Below, one piece after another: positions 1 to 10,653 of a stretch of DNA of 64,000 bases. The DNA is from Fragilariopsis cylindrus CCMP1102. Lineage: Eukaryota > Bacillariophyta > Bacillariophyceae > Bacillariales > Bacillariaceae. Position numbers and translations under genes: made by a program. The notes beneath the pieces were generated by a model, which did not search any database, was not told where the DNA came from, and was given only the letters and a program-made list of their open reading frames with translations. Every line of letters begins with the position of its first letter. Within the stretch, counting starts at the first letter, position 1. The DNA lies in the NCBI GenBank assembly GCA_900095095.1, contig FMBT01000401.1, positions 1-64,000 of the forward strand. Reading direction: 5' to 3'.

Positions 1-1535
1 AAATATTGCCTTCTAAATGCTGACTGATGTCAATCTTTGAATAGGTTATATGTGCATCATCATGCTTCCTAGTATTACCTTGTAGACCTTGGAGATGACC
101 AAGACCAAATATTAATGAATTGACACCCCCTCATCAAACAACATTCTTAACCACATCTCATCCAATAGAATGTACTACTTGATGAAAAATGTGAGATGAG
201 AGGATTGTACTAAAAATCTATCATTAACAGTGTGTCATAATGAATCAGTTTCAACAACACCTTCTCTATTGATATATATATATCCTGTTGATGGCACTAT
301 TCTGATAAAGTTAATGGAAAAGATTGACCATCAAATAAGAAGAAGTAGTCTATTTTGGAGCCCATTCCAGTAATCAAGGAGAGCAAGAAGAAGTATAGGA
401 AAGGCACCCTACTCAAACAAATTAGTTACAATCACTGATGATAATGAATAAAGAAAACAGCAACAACAGCAAATATACACATCTACCATCTACTGATTTT
501 GATGTGTTGGTCACAAGAAAACAATAATAGTAGTAGTGTATACAACCAAAAACAGACGAACTAACAGTTCCAAAATGAATCATATCATACCAGAAGCCCA
601 CAACATACACCAATATACTGGAGATTAACAAGTACGGTAGGTAGGGATATAGGTAGATAGATAAAGGCAGTCCAAAAACAAAATATCCCCAAAATTGAAG
701 GAATAGCAATAACAGCAAAAGACAATTTCAACAATGGGTTGATCTATGATGAATATAGCAGCAAGAAGAAAAGGTGTTCATTATTTTTGATGCCACCAAA
801 AGCTAGGAAGAGAGAATAGATGAACGAACATAGGGAACATATAATATTATTATATAGAGAAGGAGAAGTGTTAAGATCTACCAACAACCTCTCTTCTCAC
901 AACCATCATAATATTTAACAACAAATAATAACAAAAGCAATCAATACAACATAATGTAATTGTAATCAATTCTAAGTTTCTGTTCTTTCCTTAGGTTTAT
1001 GTGTTAATAGCTAGAGAAAGGAATGCGGCCGTGGGGCGGGGGTATCACAAACTGTGATTGAAATGACCGCGGCGCGGGAAAAGTATTATTATTTGCTTCT
1101 CTCTCCGTAAAAGAAGAACCTCGTACACGACCCACTACTGTATACAGTACTGTTCTGAAGAAGGCAGAGTGTTTTAAGTTAGTTGAAAAAGCCACGCAAC
1201 AATTAATTAATTCAAGGCCAAAATATAATACAACAACAAACAATCCAGATTTTTCTTCTTTATCTTAGCATTGCTCATTGTTGTTGACTTCTTTTGTTCA
1301 AAAAGCCATTATTATTCGTCATTTTACATACCGAACCTTACCACCAAGCAATATTGATAGATAAATAAATAAACAAACAGAAAGAAAGAACACGAGGTTA
1401 CTATTATTTTTTCTACATCATACGTCATACTCTCTCGACATCGTTACCAATCGACATCATCATCATCGTCATATCTTGATCTAAATTCCAGTTTCGATTG
1501 TTCAAACTAAGATTTACTTACTATTCAAGACAGCA
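1..1535. other. Intergenic, no gene recognised
   Basis: AT-rich sequence upstream of the HSF gene. It holds a short TA run near 270-285, a GC-rich patch near 1020-1075 that stands out from its surroundings, and a 14-bp palindrome at 1136-1149. Open frames here on the minus strand are Leu/Tyr/Ser-rich and lack any recognisable domain, so I do not call them genes. The last 150 bases, with CATCATCATCGTCATC-type repeats, are probably the 5' UTR of the next gene. Confidence 0.6.
1136..1149. repeat. Perfect 14-bp palindrome
   Basis: TACTGTATACAGTA is its own reverse complement. It contains one copy each of the words TACTGTA and TACAGTA, which recur in many intergenic stretches of this window. It lies about 390 bp upstream of the HSF start. 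A regulatory role is inference only. Confidence 0.4.
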
Positions 1536-3176
1536 ATGATGAATTCAATGAATGGCATCAGCAGCAAGAATACCATCGTCGTCGACAGTACTACCGTGAA
1601 CGATGACTGCCAAAATGAGAGAATTCAACGGTCCCAACCACCAGCTGCAAGGATGATGATGATGAGGATGAATGCAACGAAGATGACGACTACGGCACCG
1701 ACACCGACACCGGTACCGATACCAGCACCGGCAGTGACGACAATGACTACGACGATAACGATGACACCGAGCCGTCATCCACCACCACCACCCTTGCCAT
1801 CATTATCATCATCATCATCATCATTATCACAACGTCGTTGTAACAGTCGTGCCGCAAAGACTGTAGCTCTTTCTGCTTTACGTGGTGGTTCAGCAATCAT
1901 AACAACAACACCATCAAATAATAATAATAGTAGTAATAATAATAATAATAATCCTGCTACTACTCGCGCTTATCATCGTCGTCGTGGTACTATTAATAAC
2001 AGCAGCATAATAATAATGATACAAAAGATGCTGCCGTGGCGGTTACTCCTTATCGACAACACACGACAACGACAACGCCTACACATCAACTCATGCTTGA
2101 ACCCACACTAAAGAGGCAAAAGAGAAAGAAGCAACAGCAACAGCTAGCGAAAATAAATGATACAGCTACTCCCGATACTACATCTATAATTGGTATAACA
2201 ACAAGTAGTAGTAGTAGTAGCAGAAGAATCAGAAGTAGCAAGCAGGAACAACAGCAACGGAAATAAGAAGTCATCGTCATCGTCATCGTCATCGTCATCT
2301 TTAATATCGTCATCTTTAATATCGTCATCGTTATCACCGGTAGTACCACTACTTTGGCTAGTCTCGATCTCGATGATCATCTTTTTCAAGACAGGAAGAA
2401 GAAGAAGAAGAACAGCAACAACAACAACAACAACAAATTCGACCGATGACGATGACGATGACGACGATGATTACGAGGCTACTCTCATTACTCGTCATTG
2501 TATGATCCGTGTCGGAGGAAAATTTATGGGTACTGTGAACGCTACAACTAGTAGTAGTATCATCAATACTACCATTCGAAAATTGAATGTTGTTTCATAT
2601 AATAATAATTCCTCGCATCATCAACAACACCAAAAGAAGTATGAAAAGGAAGAGAAGATTATTATGGGAGAGGGTAATAATAAGAGTAATGTCGCAGTTG
2701 CAACAACAGCAACGATACCAGAAAATTTGAACGACATGCGATTTCCTGTGAAATTATTCTATATGATCCAACAAGGACATCAAGAAAATCCGGATGTATG
2801 TTCATGGTCCAATGATGGACGAAGTATCCTTGTTAATTCGCATCATCCAGAGTTACAATCAATTCTATGTAAACACTTCAATCGTAAGTTATATAGGATA
2901 TATATATATATCAAAAAGAAAAAATCAAATCAAAACAAAACAAAACAAAACAAATCAAAACAAAACAAACCAATCGAAATGCAACAGTATAATCAATAAT
3001 GGATTGATCCTCTCTCACAAATTTTCCTTCTTTCTTTCTTAATTGCTGCCTTTAATTTATTGTACATCACAATAAATTTCACATACATAAGACTCTAAAT
3101 GGCTATCGTTCTCACGACAGCTCAATAATTATGGTTTCGTCAGCCAACCATTTAGCAGCAGCAGCGGTGACGGCTC

Positions 3177-3207
<31 letters not shown>

Positions 3208-4080
3208 AGTAATAGTGATAGTGATATCGAGTTCGATAGCGATGTTTTCAAATGTTACCGTCATCCTGATTTCAGTAAAGATATTTCGGATCCTATGTTA
3301 CTAGATGCACTTCTACCGTATTTACCTACAAAACGAAAGAATGATGCCGCCGCAAGAAATACTGCCACCAAAAACAACAACAACAAGAAGTCTGTTGTTG
3401 CTGTTACTACTACTATTACAACAAAGAAGAACAAGAAGATTCCCACGACAGCAGCAGCAACGAAAGCATCGGCGGCTGTATCGTTAGATATTGTTTCGTC
3501 GTCGTTGTCGTCGACCAAAAAGCGGTCATTAATCCATGGCGATGGCGATGGCGATGGCGTTGTTGATGATGACGGTCCAAGAAAGAAACAGCGACCATAT
3601 TCTTTGCCATTCTCCGATAGGATCCAACGTACAAGAGAGAAAAGCAACAGTAACAACAACAACAACAAGATGATTACTCTCAACGATCATGAAAGTACGA
3701 CAACGAAAACTACATCATCGTCATCATCATCATCATCAGTATCAGTATCACCATCATTATCATCTTTGTCTAAATTTCCTCCACCCAAAGTTATTATCGA
3801 CCGTAGCAGTAACAGCAACCACAAAATAGCACAAACTGAAGAACGAACCACCATCAACAACAGTCAACAACAGGAAAGCAAGAAGGACGAACGCTTTGGC
3901 GATGACGATAAGAAAAAGGATGTCACGGGATATCATGATAATAATAACGGATTATTAGCATCGGCATCAGCATCTACAGCTGCATCGGCATTAGATTTCT
4001 TCAAAACTCCATCACCTCAAAAGCGCAGTCGTTATACTTCTTTGTGGTCATCACCACCACGTCTTCCTCATTATTATCCT

Positions 4081-4115
<35 letters not shown>

Positions 4116-4827
4116 CGAGGGAATTACAACGGATTTGGCCGTGTCTACTGAAAATCCATCGGTTCAATCAACCTCGTCGTCATTCTTAACAATGGATTTC
4201 CTGGAGATGGATTTCTTGAAGACTCCTCCAGACGAGCCAACACCTAGAATCAGTAATGTTTCATCGTCATCGTTGTCATCATCATCATCATCATCGTCGT
4301 CGTCGTCATCGTCGTCTTCTTTGTTGTCGACACCATTTAAGAAGAAGGTGAAGAACGATGGTGTTCAGATACTTGCTTGGGCAGCGAAGGCTGTTGAAAG
4401 TCCACTATTCAATGGCGATAAAAAGAGAAGTCGCGTCCTTTGTTTACTTGCTGAGGCTATTGATCATTCTCCAATTATTATTCCTCCTCATCAGCAACAG
4501 GGAAGTACTACACGTACATCGAGTTTTGCCACCGGCGGCCCCACTACAATCGCTGCTTCGTTGGAGGAGACATTCAATTCCTGTATTGCTCCCGCTGCAC
4601 TGGACTTAACTACATTGAATGATGGTAACATCAATAATGGGTCTACACCTATCTTTTACAATAGATACCATCATCATCACACTGCAGAGGTCGATTTGGA
4701 ATTGTTGCGGGAATGTTTAGATAATGTCTTCTCCGGCAGCAGTAGTTCATCGACCATATCGTCGTCACTTCCTTTTCAACCATCATCAGAGAATGTTGCT
4801 AATACCGGTTACGATGCGCAGAAGTAG
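1536..4827 (+). CDS. Heat shock factor-type transcription factor
   Basis: The HSF DNA-binding domain is clear. It begins at about 2730 (DMRFPVKLFYMI), runs through SWSNDGRSILV and ILCKHF, crosses an intron at 2884-3091 (GTAAGT...TAAG) and resumes as HSKWLSFSRQLNNYGFV, the recognition helix signature. The wing then carries a Ser/Asp insertion with about ten consecutive Asp before CYRHPDFSKD closes the domain. The C-terminal half (3295-4827) is Ser, Asn and Gln rich and resembles a low-complexity activation region; it has a Lys/Arg-rich nuclear-type segment near TPFKKKVK. The 5' part is unresolved. An open frame starts at 1536, a second frame is open around 2036-2266, and the frame carrying the domain is open from 2199. 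All three look like low-complexity coding sequence, so either small introns or base errors lie in 1980-2380. An ATG at 2373 is the simplest minimal start. Enlarged HSF families are typical of diatoms. Confidence 0.82.
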
Positions 4828-4927
4828 TTGTATCAGGCAGGAGCAATTTGGTAGGGAAGAATCAAGTTCGGGTCTTTTTTCTCTATCTCTCTCTCTCATA
4901 GTAAAAATAATGGATGTCAACGGGGAA

Positions 4928-4958
<31 letters not shown>

Positions 4959-5320
4959 GATTGGATGTAGAAGCAAACGCATCAAGTATACAGAACGAGT
5001 ATACTTACAGAGCAAATACATAATAATAATACACAACACAAATAATACGTAACAAAACAACACGAGATGGATTCTCTTGAGGAGCAGAATATGGACAGTA
5101 TCATCTTGGAATCATCTTGCTAGGGATGCGATGTCACATTGAAAACGATAACTCGAATCGAATCGACATCCTTTTCCTTTTGGCTCTGCATAATAACGGT
5201 AGACTTTTCCAATAATTTTGAAACGATGAAAAGTTAACCATACAGTATAGCGAATTTCTTCAGTCCATAGTTTTGTATTTTACTGTAGAAAATAGATGAT
5301 TATTTATCTTACAACTATTC
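4828..5320. other. Convergent intergenic spacer with TA microsatellite
   Basis: The gap between the 3' ends of the HSF and bS18m genes. It holds an AT dinucleotide run at 4928-4955 and the words TACAGTA (5242-5248) and TACTGTA (5281-5287). No gene is seen. Confidence 0.6.
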
Positions 5321-6514
5321 CTATTGTTGTTTCTTCTTCGTTTCTACTACCAAGCCTCTTCGATGCAATTCCTTCTCCCAGTCCTTATCTTCGTGGATAT
5401 CTTTTTCGTGTATATTACCGTGAGCTTCCACAACAAATTGTCCTGACATTGGAATAAGACCAAGATGACGTGCTCGTTTGATCAGCTTGGAAATCTTACG
5501 TTGATCTTTAGCACCCAATCGCGACTGGACACGATTCATGATTTGACCAGAAGGTGTGATGTATCGTCGTAATAAAGCTAAATTGTTATGATGAAGGAGC
5601 TGTCGGGGAATAGCTTTAGCTTTCCTACGGTTCACCAAAAGGGTAGGACTAAGATCACTGGGGAGTAGATCAGAAAATGGATCGTCATCCTTCGTATCGT
5701 CCATGAAACGCATTGCACCGGAGGACATCCACTTATTATTCAATTCTTCTGTATCGGCATAACCACCCAAAATTGAATCATCGTCATCGTCGTCATCGCT
5801 ACCAGACCCATATTGATGACTGCTGTATTTATCATCATTTGTCGGCTCGACCGGGATATCATCCTCGTCGATATTGGCATCGTACTCGTCCTTCATGTGT
5901 TTCTTAAAGATATTGAATTCAGATGGACTAAGTGGCTTTGAAAATCCCGTTTCGTCTAGGTAGGCATCTTCTCCTCCATCTTCTAACTTTCCACGGAATG
6001 ATTGAGATTCTACGCTACGTCCCAATGTAGTCATTCCAGCATTATCTTGTCGGATACGTTTTGCCAATTCGGATAATTTTACCGGTTCCGGAAAAGTACC
6101 ATTTTCCTTATCCTCCTTCGAAAGGTCAATATTCCATCCATTCAATACCTTATCTAGTAGGTAATCTTGCTCCTGAATGGGGTCCATATTTAAAAGTTTC
6201 TTTTCACTTTCTGTGAGTTCCTCCTCTTCCTCGCCTGTAAATTTTCCTGTAACAGCATCACGCTTGTAACGAGGTGGTGAATTAGGACCGAGGTTTCCCA
6301 AATCTGTTCCATCCTGAAAATTTACACCGAACGGATCGTCTTCGTCTTTATTCTTACCACCGGCAAAGAAACGAACACAATATAAATCACTATGATGTGT
6401 TTTCGATGATACTTTGTTCTGGTATAGGGGCTGCGAAAATGATGAAGATAGGGCGGAAAATGATCTCGATCTCCTGGTACAAGAACCTAGAAGGATACGT
6501 ATAGAAGCCGCCAT
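5321..6514 (-). CDS. Mitochondrial small-subunit ribosomal protein bS18m
   Basis: A 397-residue intronless protein. The C-terminal third carries the bS18 core: AIPRQLLHHNNLALLRRYIT, then PSGQIMNRVQSRLGAKDQRK and ISKLIKRARHLGLIP, matching bacterial S18 (FLTETGKILPRRITG-type fold, ending in KRAR.LGLLP). bS18 sits on the platform of the small ribosomal subunit beside bS6. The first about 50 residues are Arg/Ser rich with few acids and an RFFAGG segment, as in mitochondrial presequences. Plastid rps18 is normally plastid-encoded, which also favours mitochondrion. Between presequence and core there are about 230 extra residues, acidic, with a run of six Asp; bacterial S18 is only about 75 residues. 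The start at 6514 is the first ATG of the frame. Confidence 0.9.
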   Translation of the reverse strand: MAASIRILLGSCTRRSRSFSALSSSFSQPLYQNKVSSKTHHSDLYCVRFFAGGKNKDEDDPFGVNFQDGTDLGNLGPNSPPRYKRDAVTGKFTGEEEEELTESEKKLLNMDPIQEQDYLLDKVLNGWNIDLSKEDKENGTFPEPVKLSELAKRIRQDNAGMTTLGRSVESQSFRGKLEDGGEDAYLDETGFSKPLSPSEFNIFKKHMKDEYDANIDEDDIPVEPTNDDKYSSHQYGSGSDDDDDDDSILGGYADTEELNNKWMSSGAMRFMDDTKDDDPFSDLLPSDLSPTLLVNRRKAKAIPRQLLHHNNLALLRRYITPSGQIMNRVQSRLGAKDQRKISKLIKRARHLGLIPMSGQFVVEAHGNIHEKDIHEDKDWEKELHRRGLVVETKKKQQ

Positions 6515-7391
6515 CGCAATACAGCAAAGAAGAAGTTGAAGTTGTACGGTATGTGATCTGATTTGTATTATTAAATTATTGTTTGTGTTGTTGATTTTAT
6601 TTGCAAAAGTACGAAGTAAGTAGTTACTGTGCTTTTTTGTTCAATAACACGATTTTCATTAGTCGCGTACGTACGTCGCTCGTTTGCTACTGTAGAACTA
6701 CAATCATGCCTCAAAACATACATCTATCAAAGTACATTATTTGAAGGAAAGTTTGATTGTAGAGATTCGGTCAAGTTCATACACTCCTGTGTATCAATCT
6801 AGCAACAACAAAGTACAACATGCCTGGACTTTTTTCACCATTATGTTCCTCGTATGACTGACCAAATAAATAAATTTGAAGAGTAGATGATGATAGTTAG
6901 ATTAATTTCATCATGAGGCAAAAAAATCAATGTACCTGTGGCAATATTACCATTATTATTGTCCTGGTACATACCACCACCAAATCTACCTTGTATGACG
7001 TTTCTAATATTGTATGATGAGGTCTGTATGATGAGTTCAACAGTTATAAGCTCCATGTCAACAAAGACTGACGTTTATATACACTTTTTCCAAAGTAGAC
7101 TCACAGATTGGCCTATGATACAACATCTACACTATCTCCGATGATATGGTACCTACAGCTTTGGTAGAAATCCATAGTCTGTGTGATCTCATTTTTCTTA
7201 CTCTAATTATAGATAAGCAGATTCTTCATATATTACTATGGATTTATTATTATCAGCATAAAATATAGTTTGACCTTCCGCAATCGCCTTTAAAACATCT
7301 ATGATTCATCTACGGAATGAAATTGAGCGTAATAAAATAATATCTGGTTACATAAAAATAAAGCTACTGTCAACCCCAAAGTATCTATCAG
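6515..7391. other. Intergenic, nothing recognised
   Basis: AT-rich spacer between two minus-strand genes. TACTGTA occurs at 6688-6694, 174 bp upstream of the bS18m start. The GTACGTACGTCG stretch near 6666 is a short alternating repeat. Two short open frames at 6841-7144 overlap on opposite strands and have no recognisable content. Confidence 0.55.
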
Positions 7392-9973
7392 TTAAGAATG
7401 CACAGTGCCTCCACTAGCAACAGCTGGACTTGACGGAATAGCAGGAGGTAGATGAGAAAGCTGCTCATTCATCAGCATACAATCAACGCCTGACTCATTG
7501 TGTGACCAATGGTAGGTCGTAGAAAATACTAGTAGGTGCATAGCTAGAACGTAGAAAAATAGAAAGGTACGCATCTCTTTGGTACCAAGCATGGCTTTCG
7601 CAACCACAAACACAGTTCTTTCGACAGGCGTCATTTCTTTCAGTTTGCGTTGACGTTCTCCTTTACTAAATTGGCGGAACGGATCTACTGATGCCTCGTA
7701 TCGCTGTTCTAGAGCCTCCAGGTCTAAATCACGGGAGTTTTGTCTTGAATATGCGGCGCCAGAGCGGCTATTCGAAGAGTTATTCGAAGAGGTATTGTTG
7801 TAACTTTGTAAATACCTCATCTTTTCAAAAAGCTTAGTATTGTCCGATCTTAATGATTCAGCAGCATCGACTTGTGTCTGTAATTCCGTCTTGAATGAAT
7901 CTCTTTCTGCCTCAAGCACATCACATCTAGCTCGAAGACGGTCACGTTGTGACATTATAATGTTCGCGACCGAGCGATCGTCCTGCATCTTTTCTTCTGC
8001 ACTCCTTTTCGTATCCGATATAACACTGCCATCAGATATGGGTTGAGGAGGGAGTGTGGGTGTAGCATCTGGATCTAAAACGCGTTCCAAGGCGTTAGGA
8101 TCACTAGGGGCCATGTCGGGTACGCTTCTACTTGTTGTCTTTCCTTGGCTGGACTTTGTCGACGAGGAAATTGCTTGGTCCAAATCCTTCTCTAGGGATG
8201 TAACGACGCTTTCTACATCTACTTTAGCTTTTTCTAGTTTTTTCATTTCTTCTCGGAAAGACTCAGCCTCTTCGCTTAGTTTAGTATTTTGATTTCTTTC
8301 TTTAACAAGCTCTGTTTCGATTCGCCGTAGCTTAGCAATCAACACCGATTCGAGATCCTGATCCTCATTCCGTCCAACTATCTCTGGATCAGTCTCGGGC
8401 ATGTCCGGATCGTCTGCATTATATTCTAAACGCTTCAAAATTCGTAATTCCCGCTTCATACTATCCATCAAGGATTTAGATGGAGCTGCATCGAGTTGCT
8501 CAACCGTTCCAGACAATTCTGAATTCAATTTTGTAATGTTTTGTTCCAACACGTCGATCTTAGATTGTAGTATTCGATTTTCGTCCACCATGGCAGTATC
8601 TTTGATGCTAATATCTTCTCTTAGAGCATTTACAGTATGGGATAATTCAGATACCTCTGCTTCGTACGCCTTTCGTTCACTTAACAAATCAGATACATTG
8701 ATTCCACCACTCATTGGGGCCGGCCGCTGCCCTTCGTTTGGACTATCTAGGGCTAACACCTTGAGACGGAGATCGTCTCGTTCACGTGTTGCTGAATGTA
8801 ACATGACTCGAACCCGTTCTGCATCATCAACTAAAATCCCACGCTGGGCGTCCCATGCGGCTTCTCTTTCGTAATCACCCTCACTGGCTTCTAACAAATG
8901 CGTGTTAGTCGCGGCACTACCTGCCTTTTCTGCCTTAAGTTGTAGCGCAAGGGTCTCTACCTTTCGTTCCATAGCTGCTTCTCTTTCGAGAGCTTCAGCC
9001 GTTCGACGGCCTTCAGTTTCAGCCAATTCCTGCTTCGCGTCTTCCAATTTGATCATGAATTCTTCTTCTCCTCCCTGTTGGAGTTCGATGATACGAGCCT
9101 CGAGCTTGCGAATGGTAATATCCTGATTTTTCAGCGACCTGAATTCAACTTCGTATTCGGCCACATCTCGACGCAGCTGCATTATCTCTTCTTTGTCGTC
9201 CTTATTACTATTATTGGTGGCAGAGGAAGATACAGCAACTTGCTGATCTTGTCTAGCTCTTTGTAATTTTGTGTCCAAGGATATATTTTCTTTAGACGTT
9301 TCGTCAACTTGTTGCGTCAATTGATTTATTTGTTGCTGTTGCGTATTCAATTGTTCCATGACAGAAGACAAAATTCCGGACGGATCTTGCATGTCATTGA
9401 GAGACTGCGTCATTTTATCAAATGCACTTTCGGTTGCCTTGCTCCGACGTGTTAAATTATCGATTTCCTCTGTGAAATGAAAAATGAAAAAACAAACATT
9501 TTAGACGATGTAAAAATGACTGATAACGATCGATTCGGTAATCACATTCGGTGATCACATCACAGTAAGCACAAGGAATTCATCCAATTATGAAATGTAG
9601 AAAATTTAAACTCACCTTGATAGGACTTAATCGTAAGCCTGGCCTGCTTAGATACCGCCTCGATAGCCTTCGTGGTTGCTGCGACGTTCTCATTTGTCTG
9701 ATCTGATGACAATGTCGTCCCGCATGTATCAACATTCTTTACAGACCGTTTGAACAATTTAGTTGATTCCGCAAGTTGCTTACGAGCTACTTGACTCGAT
9801 TCTCGTGCCTCCTTGTTCTGCGTGGTAGTGCTCTCCCATTGATTGGTTTTACCTACCCAATCGAAAGACTTCCAGTTTTTGGAAGCCTTCTGAAGGGAGA
9901 TAAGACTTTCTTGTCCGGACGAGACATTGCTGCCACTACCGCCGCCGCCACTTTTCGACATCATTTTCATCAT
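7392..9973 (-). CDS. CASP-type Golgi coiled-coil membrane protein (golgin)
   Basis: Two exons, 9973-9616 and 9469-7392, joined by a 146-nt intron (GTGAGT...CACAG), give 811 residues. Exon 1 has the CASP N-terminal pattern NWKSFDW, then SSQVARKQLAESTKLFKRSV and IKSYQ; the junction reads QEEIDNLTRRSKATESAF, as in animal and plant CASP. A long heptad-rich coiled coil follows, rich in Glu, Lys, Leu and Gln. The C terminus has the CASP signature DPFRQFSKGERQRKLKEM, then a single transmembrane segment (FLFFYVLAMHLLVF) with Tyr and His as in CASP proteins that bind COPI and Golgi vesicles. CASP is a tail-anchored Golgi tether that holds vesicles during intra-Golgi retrograde traffic. The protein is close to the family's usual length. 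The frame is intact through both exons. Confidence 0.93.
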
Positions 9974-10653
9974 GGTTGCTAGGAGTTAAGATTCGTCTAG
10001 AAGATAGAACGTAACGCTTGAGAAATCAGACTTCGTTTGTGTAATTCTTTTCTTTTTGCAGTGTCTATATTCAATATTCTTGTGTTGTTGATGTTCATTG
10101 TTCATTTTATCAATTATGCGAAGTTCGTGTTGTTTTTAGTCATATTCGAATATTGGTACTACATTAGTGCTTTGACACACAGCAAAAAAGCTGAATATAC
10201 TTGTACATTAGTTTTCTTTACAAAAATAAATACTACAGCAAGTACCATCTTCTGTAGTTACACAGAAAGAATAATCAGTCATTCTTTATTTTAACCTCTT
10301 GAACTATAAGTAGAATGATTCAAGTGATATACCCTATATTTCTTTTTCCTACTTAAAAGTCCTCAAACCTCAAGCTATTTATAGTGCCAATACATCGACG
10401 AGTTTATGGAACAAAGTAGAAGACTGATAGATACAAGATAATGACAGGAATATATACCATATTGTTGATCTACTTTTTCATCATTATTTAACTAAGTGAC
10501 TACAATTCGAGACTTCTTCTATAATTCGTTTACATGTATATTTCGCTGGCGTTTTTTTTTCTTTTTTTTGGAATCCCATGCCATTCCACACATGCTGATG
10601 ACATTCATTTTTTTTTTGTCTTTTTTGATAATTTCTTCTTCGACGATCGTTAT
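9974..10653. other. Intergenic, nothing recognised
   Basis: Spacer upstream of the CASP gene and downstream of the surface-protein gene. It contains poly-T and T-rich tracts near 10550-10630, just past the stop of the surface protein on the minus strand; these may belong to its 3' UTR. No gene is supported. Confidence 0.55.

Noticed and set aside
422-1243. Two minus-strand open frames of 98 and 79 codons
   Set aside because: Composition is Leu/Tyr/Ser or Arg/Phe rich, no domain, no splice partner; chance frames in AT-rich DNA.
3261-3683. 140-codon minus-strand frame opposite the HSF gene
   Set aside because: It is the shadow of CAA/GAT/AAC repeats, giving poly-Leu and Val; the plus strand is clearly coding.
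8401-8874. 157-codon frame antisense to CASP
   Set aside because: The minus strand encodes a conserved coiled coil; the plus frame is a by-product of Ser/Glu codon use.
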